From Candidatus Thalassarchaeaceae archaeon (GTDB taxonomy: Archaea; Thermoplasmatota; Poseidoniia; Poseidoniales; Thalassarchaeaceae), in contig DUJH01000016.1 in assembly GCA_013329905.1 (NCBI GenBank), positions 22,192-67,261 on the forward strand: 45,070 nt of DNA. The letters are read 5' to 3'. Under the pieces are notes generated by a model. The model was not told the origin of the DNA and made no database searches. It saw only the letters and a list, made by a program, of their open reading frames with translations. Positions 26,001 to 34,642 of the stretch are shown piece after piece. Each line of letters starts with the position of its first letter. Position 1 is the first letter of the stretch. Position numbers and translations under genes: made by a program.

Positions 26001-29000
26001 GGGCACTTGACCTACCGACTAGAAAGGTCACGGGATTCTCGGGAGGAACATGGGTAGACAATGGCTTCGAAGTCTATGGTTATGACTTCTCATGGTGGGT
26101 TGAAGTCCATCTCCAAACCAATGCTAATCAAGGCGAACTCGACCTCGGATGGATTCCATTCGAAGCTTGTCCTGAGATGTCTGTTGTCGAGGTCGTCAAC
26201 GAGACTTGGTCACCAGACTCCTATGAGAGAGATTATTCCTCAGGAAACATAACTCTGAATGGTACTCTTCAATTCTCGAGCAATGCTAGCGTTATCGAAG
26301 GAATAACACTCGATCTCTACCTTGTCCCTTCGAATGACACATCTAATGTTCCCGGCGGAGCCGCGACTGCGAATCACCTAATCGGCACCGTGACGACGAA
26401 TGCAAGTGGCTTCTTCTCATTCGATGGGGCCCCCTCAGAGATGATTCAACCTGGATATGGATCTCTAGTCATTCTAACTCATACACTGGGTTACGTAGGC
26501 ATACAGGGTATCTCATTCCCGTGGATGATTAACATCACCGATGATGTCAATCTCTCAATTACTAGTCCCACACCAACATCTGAACCGATGCTCGGCGCCG
26601 GAGTGAATACCACCGTTACCGGTTTGCTCGAATGGTTCAATGCACCACAGACCGATCCTGCTCTCCTCGATACCCTCCAAGTCCTCCTCAACTACACGAC
26701 GGTCGAGGATGGTCCTGTGAATCTAATCGCTGATGTCGGTTCAGGTGGCTATTACGAATTCAATGTTCCAATTTCTGAGAGCGAACCGCTCGGATTTATC
26801 AATGCGAGTCTCGCATTCCTTGGATGGCATCAAGAGGACAAAAACAATCTCACAAATCCTGAGTATCATCTACGTCCAACAACAACTTCCTTCAATTTCA
26901 ACATCACACCATCTCCTAATCTCACCGTTACTCTCGAGGGTATTGATTCCAATATCAGCATCCTCGACATCAACGAACTCGTCTTCATCAATGGAACTGC
27001 AGTCAGTCGGGGACCTATTCCTGAGTCACTCAATGGCACACTAACCTTCCAAGTTCGCAGGACAGGGACCAATGGACCCTACACTACTCTAACGACTTGG
27101 TCTCTGAATGAGAGTAATTGGACTTCGATACCAGGTCAATTCGCGTTGTCATGGGAATTCAACGAATCTTCAGTTCCAATACCATCCGGAGAGATTGAAG
27201 TAAAATTCACCTATGCCGCAGATGGTCTATTCGCCGCCGATGAGGAGAATTTCCCTGCGACTTATGGAATCCGATCTTACGTCCAATTCGATTACATCCT
27301 GAATCCAACCACTCGTGGAAATCAAGCCGCAATCGATGTGCAATTATCCGATCACACTGGCTCTTCTGTAGCTGATTTCCCTGGTTCGTATGCGGTTGAT
27401 TTCAATGGCACGCAGGTGTGGAACGCGACGGATCCTTCCTCGGGCAGATACACAGTGGTTTGGATGCCACAATGGAATATGTTTGCCGGAGATTACACCT
27501 GGGAGATGAATTTCACAGGCTCGACTTGGCTCCGACCCGCAACAGTGCAAGATCAGATTCGTATTCAAGGACGGGCAAATGTCACTGTCACCCTCGGCTC
27601 AGATTGGACACCGAGAGGAACTACAAACTGGGTCTCTGGTGTTGCTCAAGATGTTGTCCATCTAACTCCTATAACCGGTAATAACTCATCTATTGTGATT
27701 CAACTTGAGCAACCATCAGATTTGCCACCCGGCCCCGATGGAAACCCTGCTCCTCCAATTATCATCCGATTGGCTGATGGATGGATCAATCAGACTACGG
27801 GTGAATACAATTACACATTCACCGTACCCGCAGATCTTCCGTCGTCCATTTACATGTTGCGATTCGTTCTCAACTTCGCGACCGGAGCAACATCTCCAGG
27901 TCCATACTTTACTGTGACTGACTCTGTTCGCGTCCCACTTGGAGTACAGAGCGAGTTCGTAGTTGAGGCAGAACCCTCCTCGATTATCGTCGTCGCCGGA
28001 ACAACACTGATTCTCAACGCCACCGTGACCGACAAGGCGGACGGATCCTTAGTTCCGGATGCCAATGTCGACCTTTGGTTCGACTGGGGTGGCGCGAATC
28101 AGACAGTAATCGACAGCACGGTGACCGATGTCGATGGAGTTGCCAGATTTAATCCGACTCTGCTCGCTAATACCGCCCCTGGATTCTACGATTTGAGGGT
28201 TCATGCCCCCGATGACCTGACTGACAATCTGACCGTCGAAAATGCAGGTCGTTGGATCGGAAATGAGACCTTCGTCAATCTCACCGTTCAAGTCGACAGC
28301 TCGGTTGCAATCGATTCGATTCCGGCAGAGGTTACGGCTGGACAAGCATTCACAATCTCCGGGCACGTTCTCGATGGATTCGACAATAATCGATCAGTCG
28401 AGGGGCCTATGGCAATCGAGGTATTCTTCCTCAACGATACCAGCGAGACGCTTGTTGCAAGTCACACGACGTCCAATAACGGTTCATTCACCGTCTCCGT
28501 ACCAACCGACCCACGTGGTGATGGAATTTCCAGCGGCACTAAGACGGTGGTTGTCAGTGTGCTCAACGGTACTACTCCGTTCTACCTGACGGGCACCGGT
28601 GACGCCTCGATTCTCGTGCGTGGTGTGACGCGCTTCATGGATAGAACGCCGATTATCCAAACCATCGTCGATAGGGGTTCTTCTGTGAACTTCGCGGCAC
28701 GTCTCACCGAGTATTCGGATAACGACCAACGATTGGGTGGAATGACCGTCGCAGCTAAATTCCATGACACGTGGATAGGGGAGGTCGTTACTGGTGGAGA
28801 TGGAATGTCAAATTTCTCCTTTGACGTGCCTCATGACCATCCATTGGGTCAAATCGGAATTACCCTGATGTTCAACGGTTCGTCGACATTGCATTCGACG
28901 ACCACCGTGATGAATCAGATCATCGTGCGTTCACCGACCGTCCTCAACGTCTCTGAGGTGATTGATAATCCGGTGGCGGGGGAGTCGTTCAATGTGAGCG

Positions 29001-31993
29001 GAACTCTGCAGTCGAGCAACGGCACAGGCATCATGGACAGATCAGGTTCCTCAATCGTAGCCTTCCTGACTTTCGAGATAGATGGCTCCGACTCTGGCTT
29101 CCAAGTCGTTGGCGGAGCAGTAAATCCAAATGGAACTTGGGACGCAATTGTGACTCTTGGTCTCTCATTCCCACGAGGAACTCACAACCTGACTGCGAGT
29201 TATACTCCATCGGTCAACTACTACGGTTCCAGTAGTGGAACAGGCTTGTTCGACAGCCGTGGTTATTCGCTTATTACAATCGTTGATCCCGCCGATCTAG
29301 ACCCCGACCGTCGAGTCATTCGCGGTGACGACGTTAGCGTCAACATCTCGCTAATCGATAACGCTGGCCAACTCGTCGGTAACGTGGATATCGATATTCT
29401 CGTTGATGGCATCCACCTGCAAACGATACCGACCGATGTTGATGGCCGTGCGACACTAACGATACCTGTCGATTCACTCAGAATTCAAGGACCGATGCTG
29501 ATTACGGCTGAATTCGCAGGTATCAACGGTACGACCGGACTCCAAGGAGATTTGACTTGGACTCGCGTCATAGTTCTGGCACCAACCGTGCTGGAGTTCA
29601 CAGAGATGTCCGGTTCGATGATTGCTGGAGAGAGCATCACATTCACCGGAACTCTGCTCGATGAGCACGGTCAAACTCTCACCGACAGCGGCCTAGTTGC
29701 TGGAGGCATCATCCACATCTGGATAGACGGTGTCGATGTTGGTTCGACATACACAACACGTTCGAACGCATCAGATGGGATGTGGTCGGTCACCTACAAT
29801 CTCCCACTGGATTCTAACTACGGCGCTCACACCGTGACCGCGAAATTCCTTGGAGGCTTCACTTGGGTAGACCCGATGGGTCAAGGTGATTCGCTAAATC
29901 CTGAGTATTACCTCCCGTCAAGCACAACTCAGGTATTCAACGTCACTCAGACTTCGCAGGTAGTCCTGACCACGCCACCAGGGGAGGTGGATCGGAATGA
30001 ACTACTTTTGATAGAGGGAATGCTTACCGATGGAGCTGGACGAACTTTGGGCGATAGGTATCTTGAGGTGACGATGAACAACCAATTCCTCACTGGATTA
30101 CAGGTTACAGAGAATGGCACTTTCAGCATCTACGTCCCTATACCTCCTGATATGGAACTCGGGCCTCGTCTGGTCAAGATCACATACGCTGGAGAAGAGT
30201 TCATCCTCGCATCGAATTCGACGACCGTATTCACCATCTTTGGTCCGGCAATAGTCGCCTTGGAGCCTCCAGTAGCCCATGCAGTCGGCGATGAATTGAG
30301 GCTGCGAGGAACTGTTCGAGACAACCTTCCTCAAGGTTGGCTCGCGAACCATTCAATCGAGATATTCATCGATGGAACTTTGATCGGAATAACAACCACC
30401 GATGAGAACGGTGATTGGGCTTACAATTGGGTAATCTCTGACTTCCTCGACGTTGGAATCCACACAATCACCGTCTCTGCACCTGCACAAGGTTACCACC
30501 GTCCGGGAAGCGTCGACGGGAATCTGACCATTGCTTACCATACGGGAATGAATCTTCAGGTTGACGATGTCTCTGTGACGCGCGGTGAGAAATGGAATTT
30601 CAGCGGGCGACTATTCGATTCTGATACGTCCGGAGCCCCCGGTTTGGTAGGGCGAGAGATTGTGATCACACTCGATGGGGAAGAGATTCACAGGATGACT
30701 ACCGGTCCCGATGGTAATTTCATGTTCGACCACTCGATTGGATATCTAATCGCTCGCGGTGGTCATGACATTCGATTCACCTTCGAAGGACAGACGTTCT
30801 ATCTTCCTGTAGAGTACAACATGACTGTATATGCGCGAGCGGATGTGGTCATCGAGGTGCTTTGGCAAACCGATATCATCATCCGCTCAAATGACGCCTA
30901 TAATATCGAAGTTGTCGGGCGAATTGTCGAGGTCGGAGGCGAAGGCAATGTTATCGAAGAGATGGATATTGTTCTGGTCTGGAATGGTGCTGCTGAGAGT
31001 TCGACTGTGATGTGGGATGATTCGACTGGGCATTTCGACCTACGCTCACCTGCTCGGTCAACAATGCCGCCAGGAGAGCTATTACTGTCTCTTGCTGCGC
31101 TCGCCGATGCCGATCGATATCTTAACGCGGCTGAAATCGAACACATTGTGAATATCCGGGTTCCGGTGACATTCACCTTCAACCCTGATGCTCAACACAT
31201 CAAGGAAGAACAGCGCAGAATCAACGGAACCGTTGCCGTGACAGCCACCGACACAGGTCTTCCAGTGGAGGGAATCTCAATCGTGGCCCGACTGGTCAAC
31301 AGCAGTATGATCCACTTCCAGAACGTGAAGCTTACAGATGCGAATGGAATCATGGATTACGAATTCGTAATTAATGATCAACCATCATTCTACGAGACTT
31401 CTCGATGGGGTGAACTCTCACTCATATTCCAGACGGATTCACAATTGATCAGTCCGGCCGACCGATTTTGGTTAGCCAACGAACATAGTGGAATCCAGAT
31501 GACTTACGAAGACCCGGCTCCACTGTTAACTCCATGGCAAATCATCGCCTTGATTGGTGCTGCGCTCATACTCGGTACCGTGGCCGGACTGGCTCTCTCA
31601 TTGAGGAAGCGCCGGCAAGTTGCATTGGATGAGTTGGCAGGAATCTTCAGTTATACTGCGGAGCTCCTCGCAGCAGGCGATGAAATCCGCGAAGCCATCT
31701 TCAATTGCTATGAGAACCTCTGTAACATTCTGATGCGACACGGATTCCTGCGAAGGGATTTCGAGACAGTCAGGGAGTTCGAGATGGCTATTCGCAAGGC
31801 CTTACCGATTAGTGAGCAGGCTCTAGTCGCTCTCGATAGAATATTCGAGGAAGCAAGATACTCTTCTCACCGGCTAGGCGATGGCCACCGACAAAACGCC
31901 CAGCATGCTCTGTCCATGGTTCTGCAAGAGATCGATGATTTGCAGGAAGTCCCAGAGAGGGATTCCTACGATTTAGCTGAAGCCGCCGCGTGA
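23054..31993 (+). CDS. Giant TgpA-like surface protein: TSP3-type calcium repeats, degenerate transglutaminase core, Ig-like repeats, DUF4129
   Basis: The 2979-residue product starts with a hydrophobic signal segment (about 23-45). Residues about 50-735 hold roughly fourteen Asp-rich DxDxDGxxD calcium-binding repeats. A transglutaminase-like core follows with Cys971 in EGDCDEYATIFAAMLRAL, but the aligned His position in YDFSWWVEV is Ser and the later Asp is Glu in WIPFEACPE. Residues about 1100-2810 are serial Ig-like/carboxypeptidase-regulatory-like sandwiches rich in N-glycosylation sequons. One membrane helix (about 2826-2848) and a cytoplasmic DUF4129-type domain end the protein. The GTG start is uncertain; a TTG at 23063 is possible. 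A role in adhesion or surface binding is inferred. Confidence 0.88.
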   Translation: MCILYVDERGNYARIARRKERSALLFSLLMLLTSYSAIEFASWEAMGSTDTDGDGLPYGLEYYIGTQPQDWDSDNDGLPDGWEWQYGLDPLSATGINGSTGDPDGDSLTNLNEYQYGIPSNWDSASTPNELDNGVWWNGTVPVSNWDEESAMQLIQGLNSDGADEDPVGNLCFNNFDDDHDGLVDNWDGDFDGDADCATDDDDGDNLTDEDPNGWDTDGDGMPDGWEVANNLDPTSNSGDDGTNGDPDDDGLINLYEYVNPAWSTRNGSVQPPRQYWRPGPDNRTSTESPCNPVQNIGPGGCQLFTAEVDGVTYTDPNNNDTDGDGLNDSYEALVLLTDPTHIDTDGDGISDGVEVNGSYGNPPQASDPRNNNTDGDQFDDGEEDTNFNGVVDLNETDPTRIEDAGDLDGDGIQNWEENATCTQWNNSDTDGGGVDDGIELTPAHGTDPCKSTYELYLDIIVWDPSDNSLTVNNTTKLDPTPIDWRQNGEPMAWFESPNGSRMPFSYSSILGNTIKGVDNDMPSGALFIVVLNGSWCWDPALGTANEAHCDDDYKDSDGDGLADWEEALGSWGFISFTNMTDSDGDSVSDLDEVINGTDPLEPCNNLADFDGDGLNNWFENSTGCPLMFGIGGGNLTQDNYTTLWNNTDTDNGGVTDFQEYFDGTNPQNNPDDDMNPLDTDGDGIPDTIEQEIGTDWRDPDTDGGGIPDGDECPPAFWDNDCADAQMNPWDPSDDIQANMMYFFAENTSIGIDYNITHYWRWHTYDAYTGVSWGVNTSLVGYTPIYPSWSTMQGVAHQDFWDDSALYGWELAYRNNGILYPGDELIAPHNAVNYTDWIDVGVGMNFSNYTRDVLIDSSIVTNLYVTATQVTMTDVIRDNTTGFQNSSYAKDLGKIESSENISRIAWEVVNETGWTSAWDQVTAIQQFLINGNNTTTFLRNHAGSNRSDSASTQLLTDTSLWILEEVREGDCDEYATIFAAMLRALDLPTRKVTGFSGGTWVDNGFEVYGYDFSWWVEVHLQTNANQGELDLGWIPFEACPEMSVVEVVNETWSPDSYERDYSSGNITLNGTLQFSSNASVIEGITLDLYLVPSNDTSNVPGGAATANHLIGTVTTNASGFFSFDGAPSEMIQPGYGSLVILTHTLGYVGIQGISFPWMINITDDVNLSITSPTPTSEPMLGAGVNTTVTGLLEWFNAPQTDPALLDTLQVLLNYTTVEDGPVNLIADVGSGGYYEFNVPISESEPLGFINASLAFLGWHQEDKNNLTNPEYHLRPTTTSFNFNITPSPNLTVTLEGIDSNISILDINELVFINGTAVSRGPIPESLNGTLTFQVRRTGTNGPYTTLTTWSLNESNWTSIPGQFALSWEFNESSVPIPSGEIEVKFTYAADGLFAADEENFPATYGIRSYVQFDYILNPTTRGNQAAIDVQLSDHTGSSVADFPGSYAVDFNGTQVWNATDPSSGRYTVVWMPQWNMFAGDYTWEMNFTGSTWLRPATVQDQIRIQGRANVTVTLGSDWTPRGTTNWVSGVAQDVVHLTPITGNNSSIVIQLEQPSDLPPGPDGNPAPPIIIRLADGWINQTTGEYNYTFTVPADLPSSIYMLRFVLNFATGATSPGPYFTVTDSVRVPLGVQSEFVVEAEPSSIIVVAGTTLILNATVTDKADGSLVPDANVDLWFDWGGANQTVIDSTVTDVDGVARFNPTLLANTAPGFYDLRVHAPDDLTDNLTVENAGRWIGNETFVNLTVQVDSSVAIDSIPAEVTAGQAFTISGHVLDGFDNNRSVEGPMAIEVFFLNDTSETLVASHTTSNNGSFTVSVPTDPRGDGISSGTKTVVVSVLNGTTPFYLTGTGDASILVRGVTRFMDRTPIIQTIVDRGSSVNFAARLTEYSDNDQRLGGMTVAAKFHDTWIGEVVTGGDGMSNFSFDVPHDHPLGQIGITLMFNGSSTLHSTTTVMNQIIVRSPTVLNVSEVIDNPVAGESFNVSGTLQSSNGTGIMDRSGSSIVAFLTFEIDGSDSGFQVVGGAVNPNGTWDAIVTLGLSFPRGTHNLTASYTPSVNYYGSSSGTGLFDSRGYSLITIVDPADLDPDRRVIRGDDVSVNISLIDNAGQLVGNVDIDILVDGIHLQTIPTDVDGRATLTIPVDSLRIQGPMLITAEFAGINGTTGLQGDLTWTRVIVLAPTVLEFTEMSGSMIAGESITFTGTLLDEHGQTLTDSGLVAGGIIHIWIDGVDVGSTYTTRSNASDGMWSVTYNLPLDSNYGAHTVTAKFLGGFTWVDPMGQGDSLNPEYYLPSSTTQVFNVTQTSQVVLTTPPGEVDRNELLLIEGMLTDGAGRTLGDRYLEVTMNNQFLTGLQVTENGTFSIYVPIPPDMELGPRLVKITYAGEEFILASNSTTVFTIFGPAIVALEPPVAHAVGDELRLRGTVRDNLPQGWLANHSIEIFIDGTLIGITTTDENGDWAYNWVISDFLDVGIHTITVSAPAQGYHRPGSVDGNLTIAYHTGMNLQVDDVSVTRGEKWNFSGRLFDSDTSGAPGLVGREIVITLDGEEIHRMTTGPDGNFMFDHSIGYLIARGGHDIRFTFEGQTFYLPVEYNMTVYARADVVIEVLWQTDIIIRSNDAYNIEVVGRIVEVGGEGNVIEEMDIVLVWNGAAESSTVMWDDSTGHFDLRSPARSTMPPGELLLSLAALADADRYLNAAEIEHIVNIRVPVTFTFNPDAQHIKEEQRRINGTVAVTATDTGLPVEGISIVARLVNSSMIHFQNVKLTDANGIMDYEFVINDQPSFYETSRWGELSLIFQTDSQLISPADRFWLANEHSGIQMTYEDPAPLLTPWQIIALIGAALILGTVAGLALSLRKRRQVALDELAGIFSYTAELLAAGDEIREAIFNCYENLCNILMRHGFLRRDFETVREFEMAIRKALPISEQALVALDRIFEEARYSSHRLGDGHRQNAQHALSMVLQEIDDLQEVPERDSYDLAEAAA

Positions 31994-32002
31994 TGTTACG
32001 CG
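31987..32002. terminator. Short hairpin over the stop codon of the giant gene
   Basis: CGCGT and ACGCG pair around a six-base loop that contains the end of the stop codon. It lies between two convergent genes only 30 bases apart. The stem is only five pairs, so support is weak. Confidence 0.3.
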
Positions 32003-32023
32003 ACCTGCCAAGCCAGAACGAGT

Positions 32024-32485
32024 TCAATCGAATTTTAAACGAAGGATTTCTCCATCCAACACTGCCGTATCGACGGCCAATGCGGGTGGCAGTGATAGGG
32101 TGTGAACCAAGCCACCAAATCGTTCTGGGGCGATAACGCGAACCAATCTTCGCCCATCGCCGATGCTCGTGCTCACCATCAAATCGGTAAGAGTCTCGGT
32201 CTCGAGAGTGATATCGAATCCGGCTCGGGCAGATGCGTCATCGAGTTCGTCAAACGAAATATTCGGAGTTTCAAACGAACGAGCCGCCGTCATCGAACTT
32301 TCGACGCTCCCAGATGCCATTTCTACGACATTTCCGTGATTCCGTCTTACTGAATCGAGGTGTGGTAAGTCGGCGAGGAAGAGTTGATGCATCGATTCAG
32401 CACTCACATCTAATCCATGTTCAGCACCCTCTGATGAGGACATCCTCAAGTTCTCGATTCCCTCGATATCGACTCTTTCCCACAT
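32024..32485 (-). CDS. Hypothetical protein with possible Hsp20-like C-terminal domain
   Basis: I do not recognise the whole protein. The last 40 residues (RLVRVIAPERFGG, then LSLPPALAVDTAVLDGEIL) resemble the end of an alpha-crystallin/Hsp20 sandwich, where a Leu-Pro step leads to a final dG-L strand. The N-terminal half is acidic and Ser/Met-rich with no clear fold. The ATG at 32485 (153 residues) lies after a GGAGGG site; the frame is open to TTG codons at 32503 and 32506. It follows the XPD-like helicase by about 50 bases and is probably in its transcript. Chaperone function is only a suggestion. Confidence 0.6.
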   Translation of the reverse strand: MWERVDIEGIENLRMSSSEGAEHGLDVSAESMHQLFLADLPHLDSVRRNHGNVVEMASGSVESSMTAARSFETPNISFDELDDASARAGFDITLETETLTDLMVSTSIGDGRRLVRVIAPERFGGLVHTLSLPPALAVDTAVLDGEILRLKFD

Positions 32486-32536
32486 CGCTCTCGTACCCTC
32501 CAACAAACCATCTCGGATGAATCCATTGACTACTAA

Positions 32537-34549
32537 TCACTCAATCGCAGGGTCTGGGAAGCGCTCGAAGAAGCGTTTGGCCACACGAGCGGTTCGGTCT
32601 GAATCTTGCGATTTCATTACTTGTAGGCTTGAAGGGAGGCAGAAGCGATACGGCCTCTCTCTCATCCTCTTCTCGAGAATTACTACTAGGGCTCTATCCT
32701 CGGCCTTTCGGATTGGCCGACCAATCGCTTGTAGAACGCGGTTCACCGCTGGTTGATGGCTTGAATAGCGGCGAGCAGCATGAGAGCCGAATCTGTCCTC
32801 GCAATAATCGGTCAAGGCCTTCTGACGTGCACTAGGTGGTGGGACTGGCAGACCGATGCAGATTACGGCGTCGAGGATATTCTCTGAATAATCGACGCCT
32901 TCTGCAAGTTTCCCCGAGAGAACTCCACAAAGTAGAACGCGATCATTCGTACGGCGCTTCCGATAGAGATTTTCAACGAAATCCCCAACTTGCCGCTTTG
33001 ACATTCGAGCAGTCTCCTTCTCGACACGTACACCCCAAGGAACCCATCGATAATCATCGAGAACGATGTCAAGCATGGCATAACTCTGTGCGAAGAGAGC
33101 GACGTGACCTGGAGTGTTTCTGATCACTTCGATGATATGATCGCGAATATTGTTTGTATTCTCCTCGCCGCGTTCGGTGTAGCGCGAGGTTGTATTCTGG
33201 GCGATGAGTACTGGTCGGCGCTCAGAGAGGAATGGTGAATCGTATTCCTTGGCTAATACTCCACGTTCCTTAGGAAGCCTCAGGAGTTCTCGATACATCT
33301 CTGGGGGTGTGAGAGTTCCCGACATCAGAATGGCGCCACGGGAGGCTTTGAACAGAGCTTCTGCGACCACTCCAGGGTCGAGTAGAAAGGATCGTACCCG
33401 AGGCTCGTCGAGTAACTTGTCGAAGACGAGAACGAGAGCCGGCGATTCCTCGTACTGCCCACAGGTCGAGATGAAAGCACCGAGTCGCTCGCAACTAGTC
33501 TCCTTCTCATCTTCATCATCCTCATCAAGATCGACGCGAACCGCATACAGTTGAGTGACTAATCGCTTGAGAGTAGCGTGTTTTGCATTAGGTGTTTCAT
33601 CGAGAGATTCGTTGAGGATTTCTTCCATTTCCTGTAATACCTCCCTTGTCTCGATTCTCATGTCATCATCCTTAGAGCGGGCTAATTGCTTCTCACGAGC
33701 AGAGAACCAGCGAGGCATCTCAGATTGTAGACGCTTGAGAGATCTCTCGGCCCATTCCATCTCATCCAAATCGATTTCTTCATTCCTAGCTGCTGCCCTC
33801 TCTATCTCTTTCTCGAGGTGCTCTTGAACCTCGAATCGAGCGTCGCGGAATGTCTTCGAGATGATGCGACGCTCCATCCCATTTCGAATCCTATCAGGGA
33901 GGTTGTGGGCTTCATCGATGATTAGAATAACATTCTCCAATTCTATTCCCATAGCGGGAAGTGATGCTTCTCTGACACTGTCGATGAAGACGTGATTGTA
34001 ATCACAGATTAGAATGTCACAATTCTTGGCTGCCTCGCGTGCCGCTGCCCATGGACAGAGCTGAATTTTTCGACTGGCACGAATCATGTCGTCAACATGC
34101 ATCGGTACTCGCCACATCTGTGAGCGGATATTACCGCGTAATTCCTCTCTCATCGAGGAGTCGATTTCATCTTCGCAATCACATCGGCCACTGATCCGGT
34201 CGACATTTTCACACATCCCCTCCCGACCAATCAAATCGACAACTCGCAATAGCGGCTCGTTCTGCTCCATCCGCTGATTGATTTGTTTTGCCGTATCGAC
34301 AACGATGCGATGCTGAGATTGCCTCCCTGTAAGGAAGAGGATTCGGATGTTGTCGGCAGAGGAACGCTGGACCGAGATTGCACTGGCGAGAGCCGCAGCC
34401 GTCTTTCCAATACCAGTTGGTGCTGAGGCCATCAGAAATCCTTCAGATAGAAGTGCCTCAAAGCCATCTTCGACCATCTCAGCTTGAGAGTCTCGCACCT
34501 CGCCGTGGGCGAAGTATCTCAGCAAGGAATCGGCTGCCTCGGCAGTCAT
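32537..34549 (-). CDS. XPD/Rad3-family superfamily 2 DNA helicase with iron-sulphur domain
   Basis: The 670-residue helicase has Walker A APTGIGKTAA (residues 43-52), DEAH at 212-215, ILMSGTLTPPEMY as a mid-region motif, GKLAEGVDYSE and the arginine-finger motif QAIGRPIRKAEDRA. The FeS-domain cysteines are C113, C123, C125 and C165 (the last in QLCPWAA). The family unwinds DNA 5' to 3' and acts in repair. The middle cysteine pair is C-x-C, not the C-x2-C known from Sulfolobus XPD. Length is close to archaeal XPD plus about 100 residues, mostly a charged segment around residues 230-360. Confidence 0.92.
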   Translation of the reverse strand: MTAEAADSLLRYFAHGEVRDSQAEMVEDGFEALLSEGFLMASAPTGIGKTAAALASAISVQRSSADNIRILFLTGRQSQHRIVVDTAKQINQRMEQNEPLLRVVDLIGREGMCENVDRISGRCDCEDEIDSSMREELRGNIRSQMWRVPMHVDDMIRASRKIQLCPWAAAREAAKNCDILICDYNHVFIDSVREASLPAMGIELENVILIIDEAHNLPDRIRNGMERRIISKTFRDARFEVQEHLEKEIERAAARNEEIDLDEMEWAERSLKRLQSEMPRWFSAREKQLARSKDDDMRIETREVLQEMEEILNESLDETPNAKHATLKRLVTQLYAVRVDLDEDDEDEKETSCERLGAFISTCGQYEESPALVLVFDKLLDEPRVRSFLLDPGVVAEALFKASRGAILMSGTLTPPEMYRELLRLPKERGVLAKEYDSPFLSERRPVLIAQNTTSRYTERGEENTNNIRDHIIEVIRNTPGHVALFAQSYAMLDIVLDDYRWVPWGVRVEKETARMSKRQVGDFVENLYRKRRTNDRVLLCGVLSGKLAEGVDYSENILDAVICIGLPVPPPSARQKALTDYCEDRFGSHAARRYSSHQPAVNRVLQAIGRPIRKAEDRALVVILEKRMRERPYRFCLPSSLQVMKSQDSDRTARVAKRFFERFPDPAIE

Positions 34550-34642
34550 GGAATCTGTCCTGCGGATAGACCGCCCAAGAAGATTGGCTCAGTCACAGCC
34601 CTGATGTCGGTGTTACTATCAGAGATTATTTGCGCGCGTGCA

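Noticed and set aside
26108..26110. His1019 as the catalytic His of the transglutaminase-like core
   Set aside because: It lies after the WVEV segment, whereas the family His precedes it (HAWVEV); used only as an alternative in the finding.
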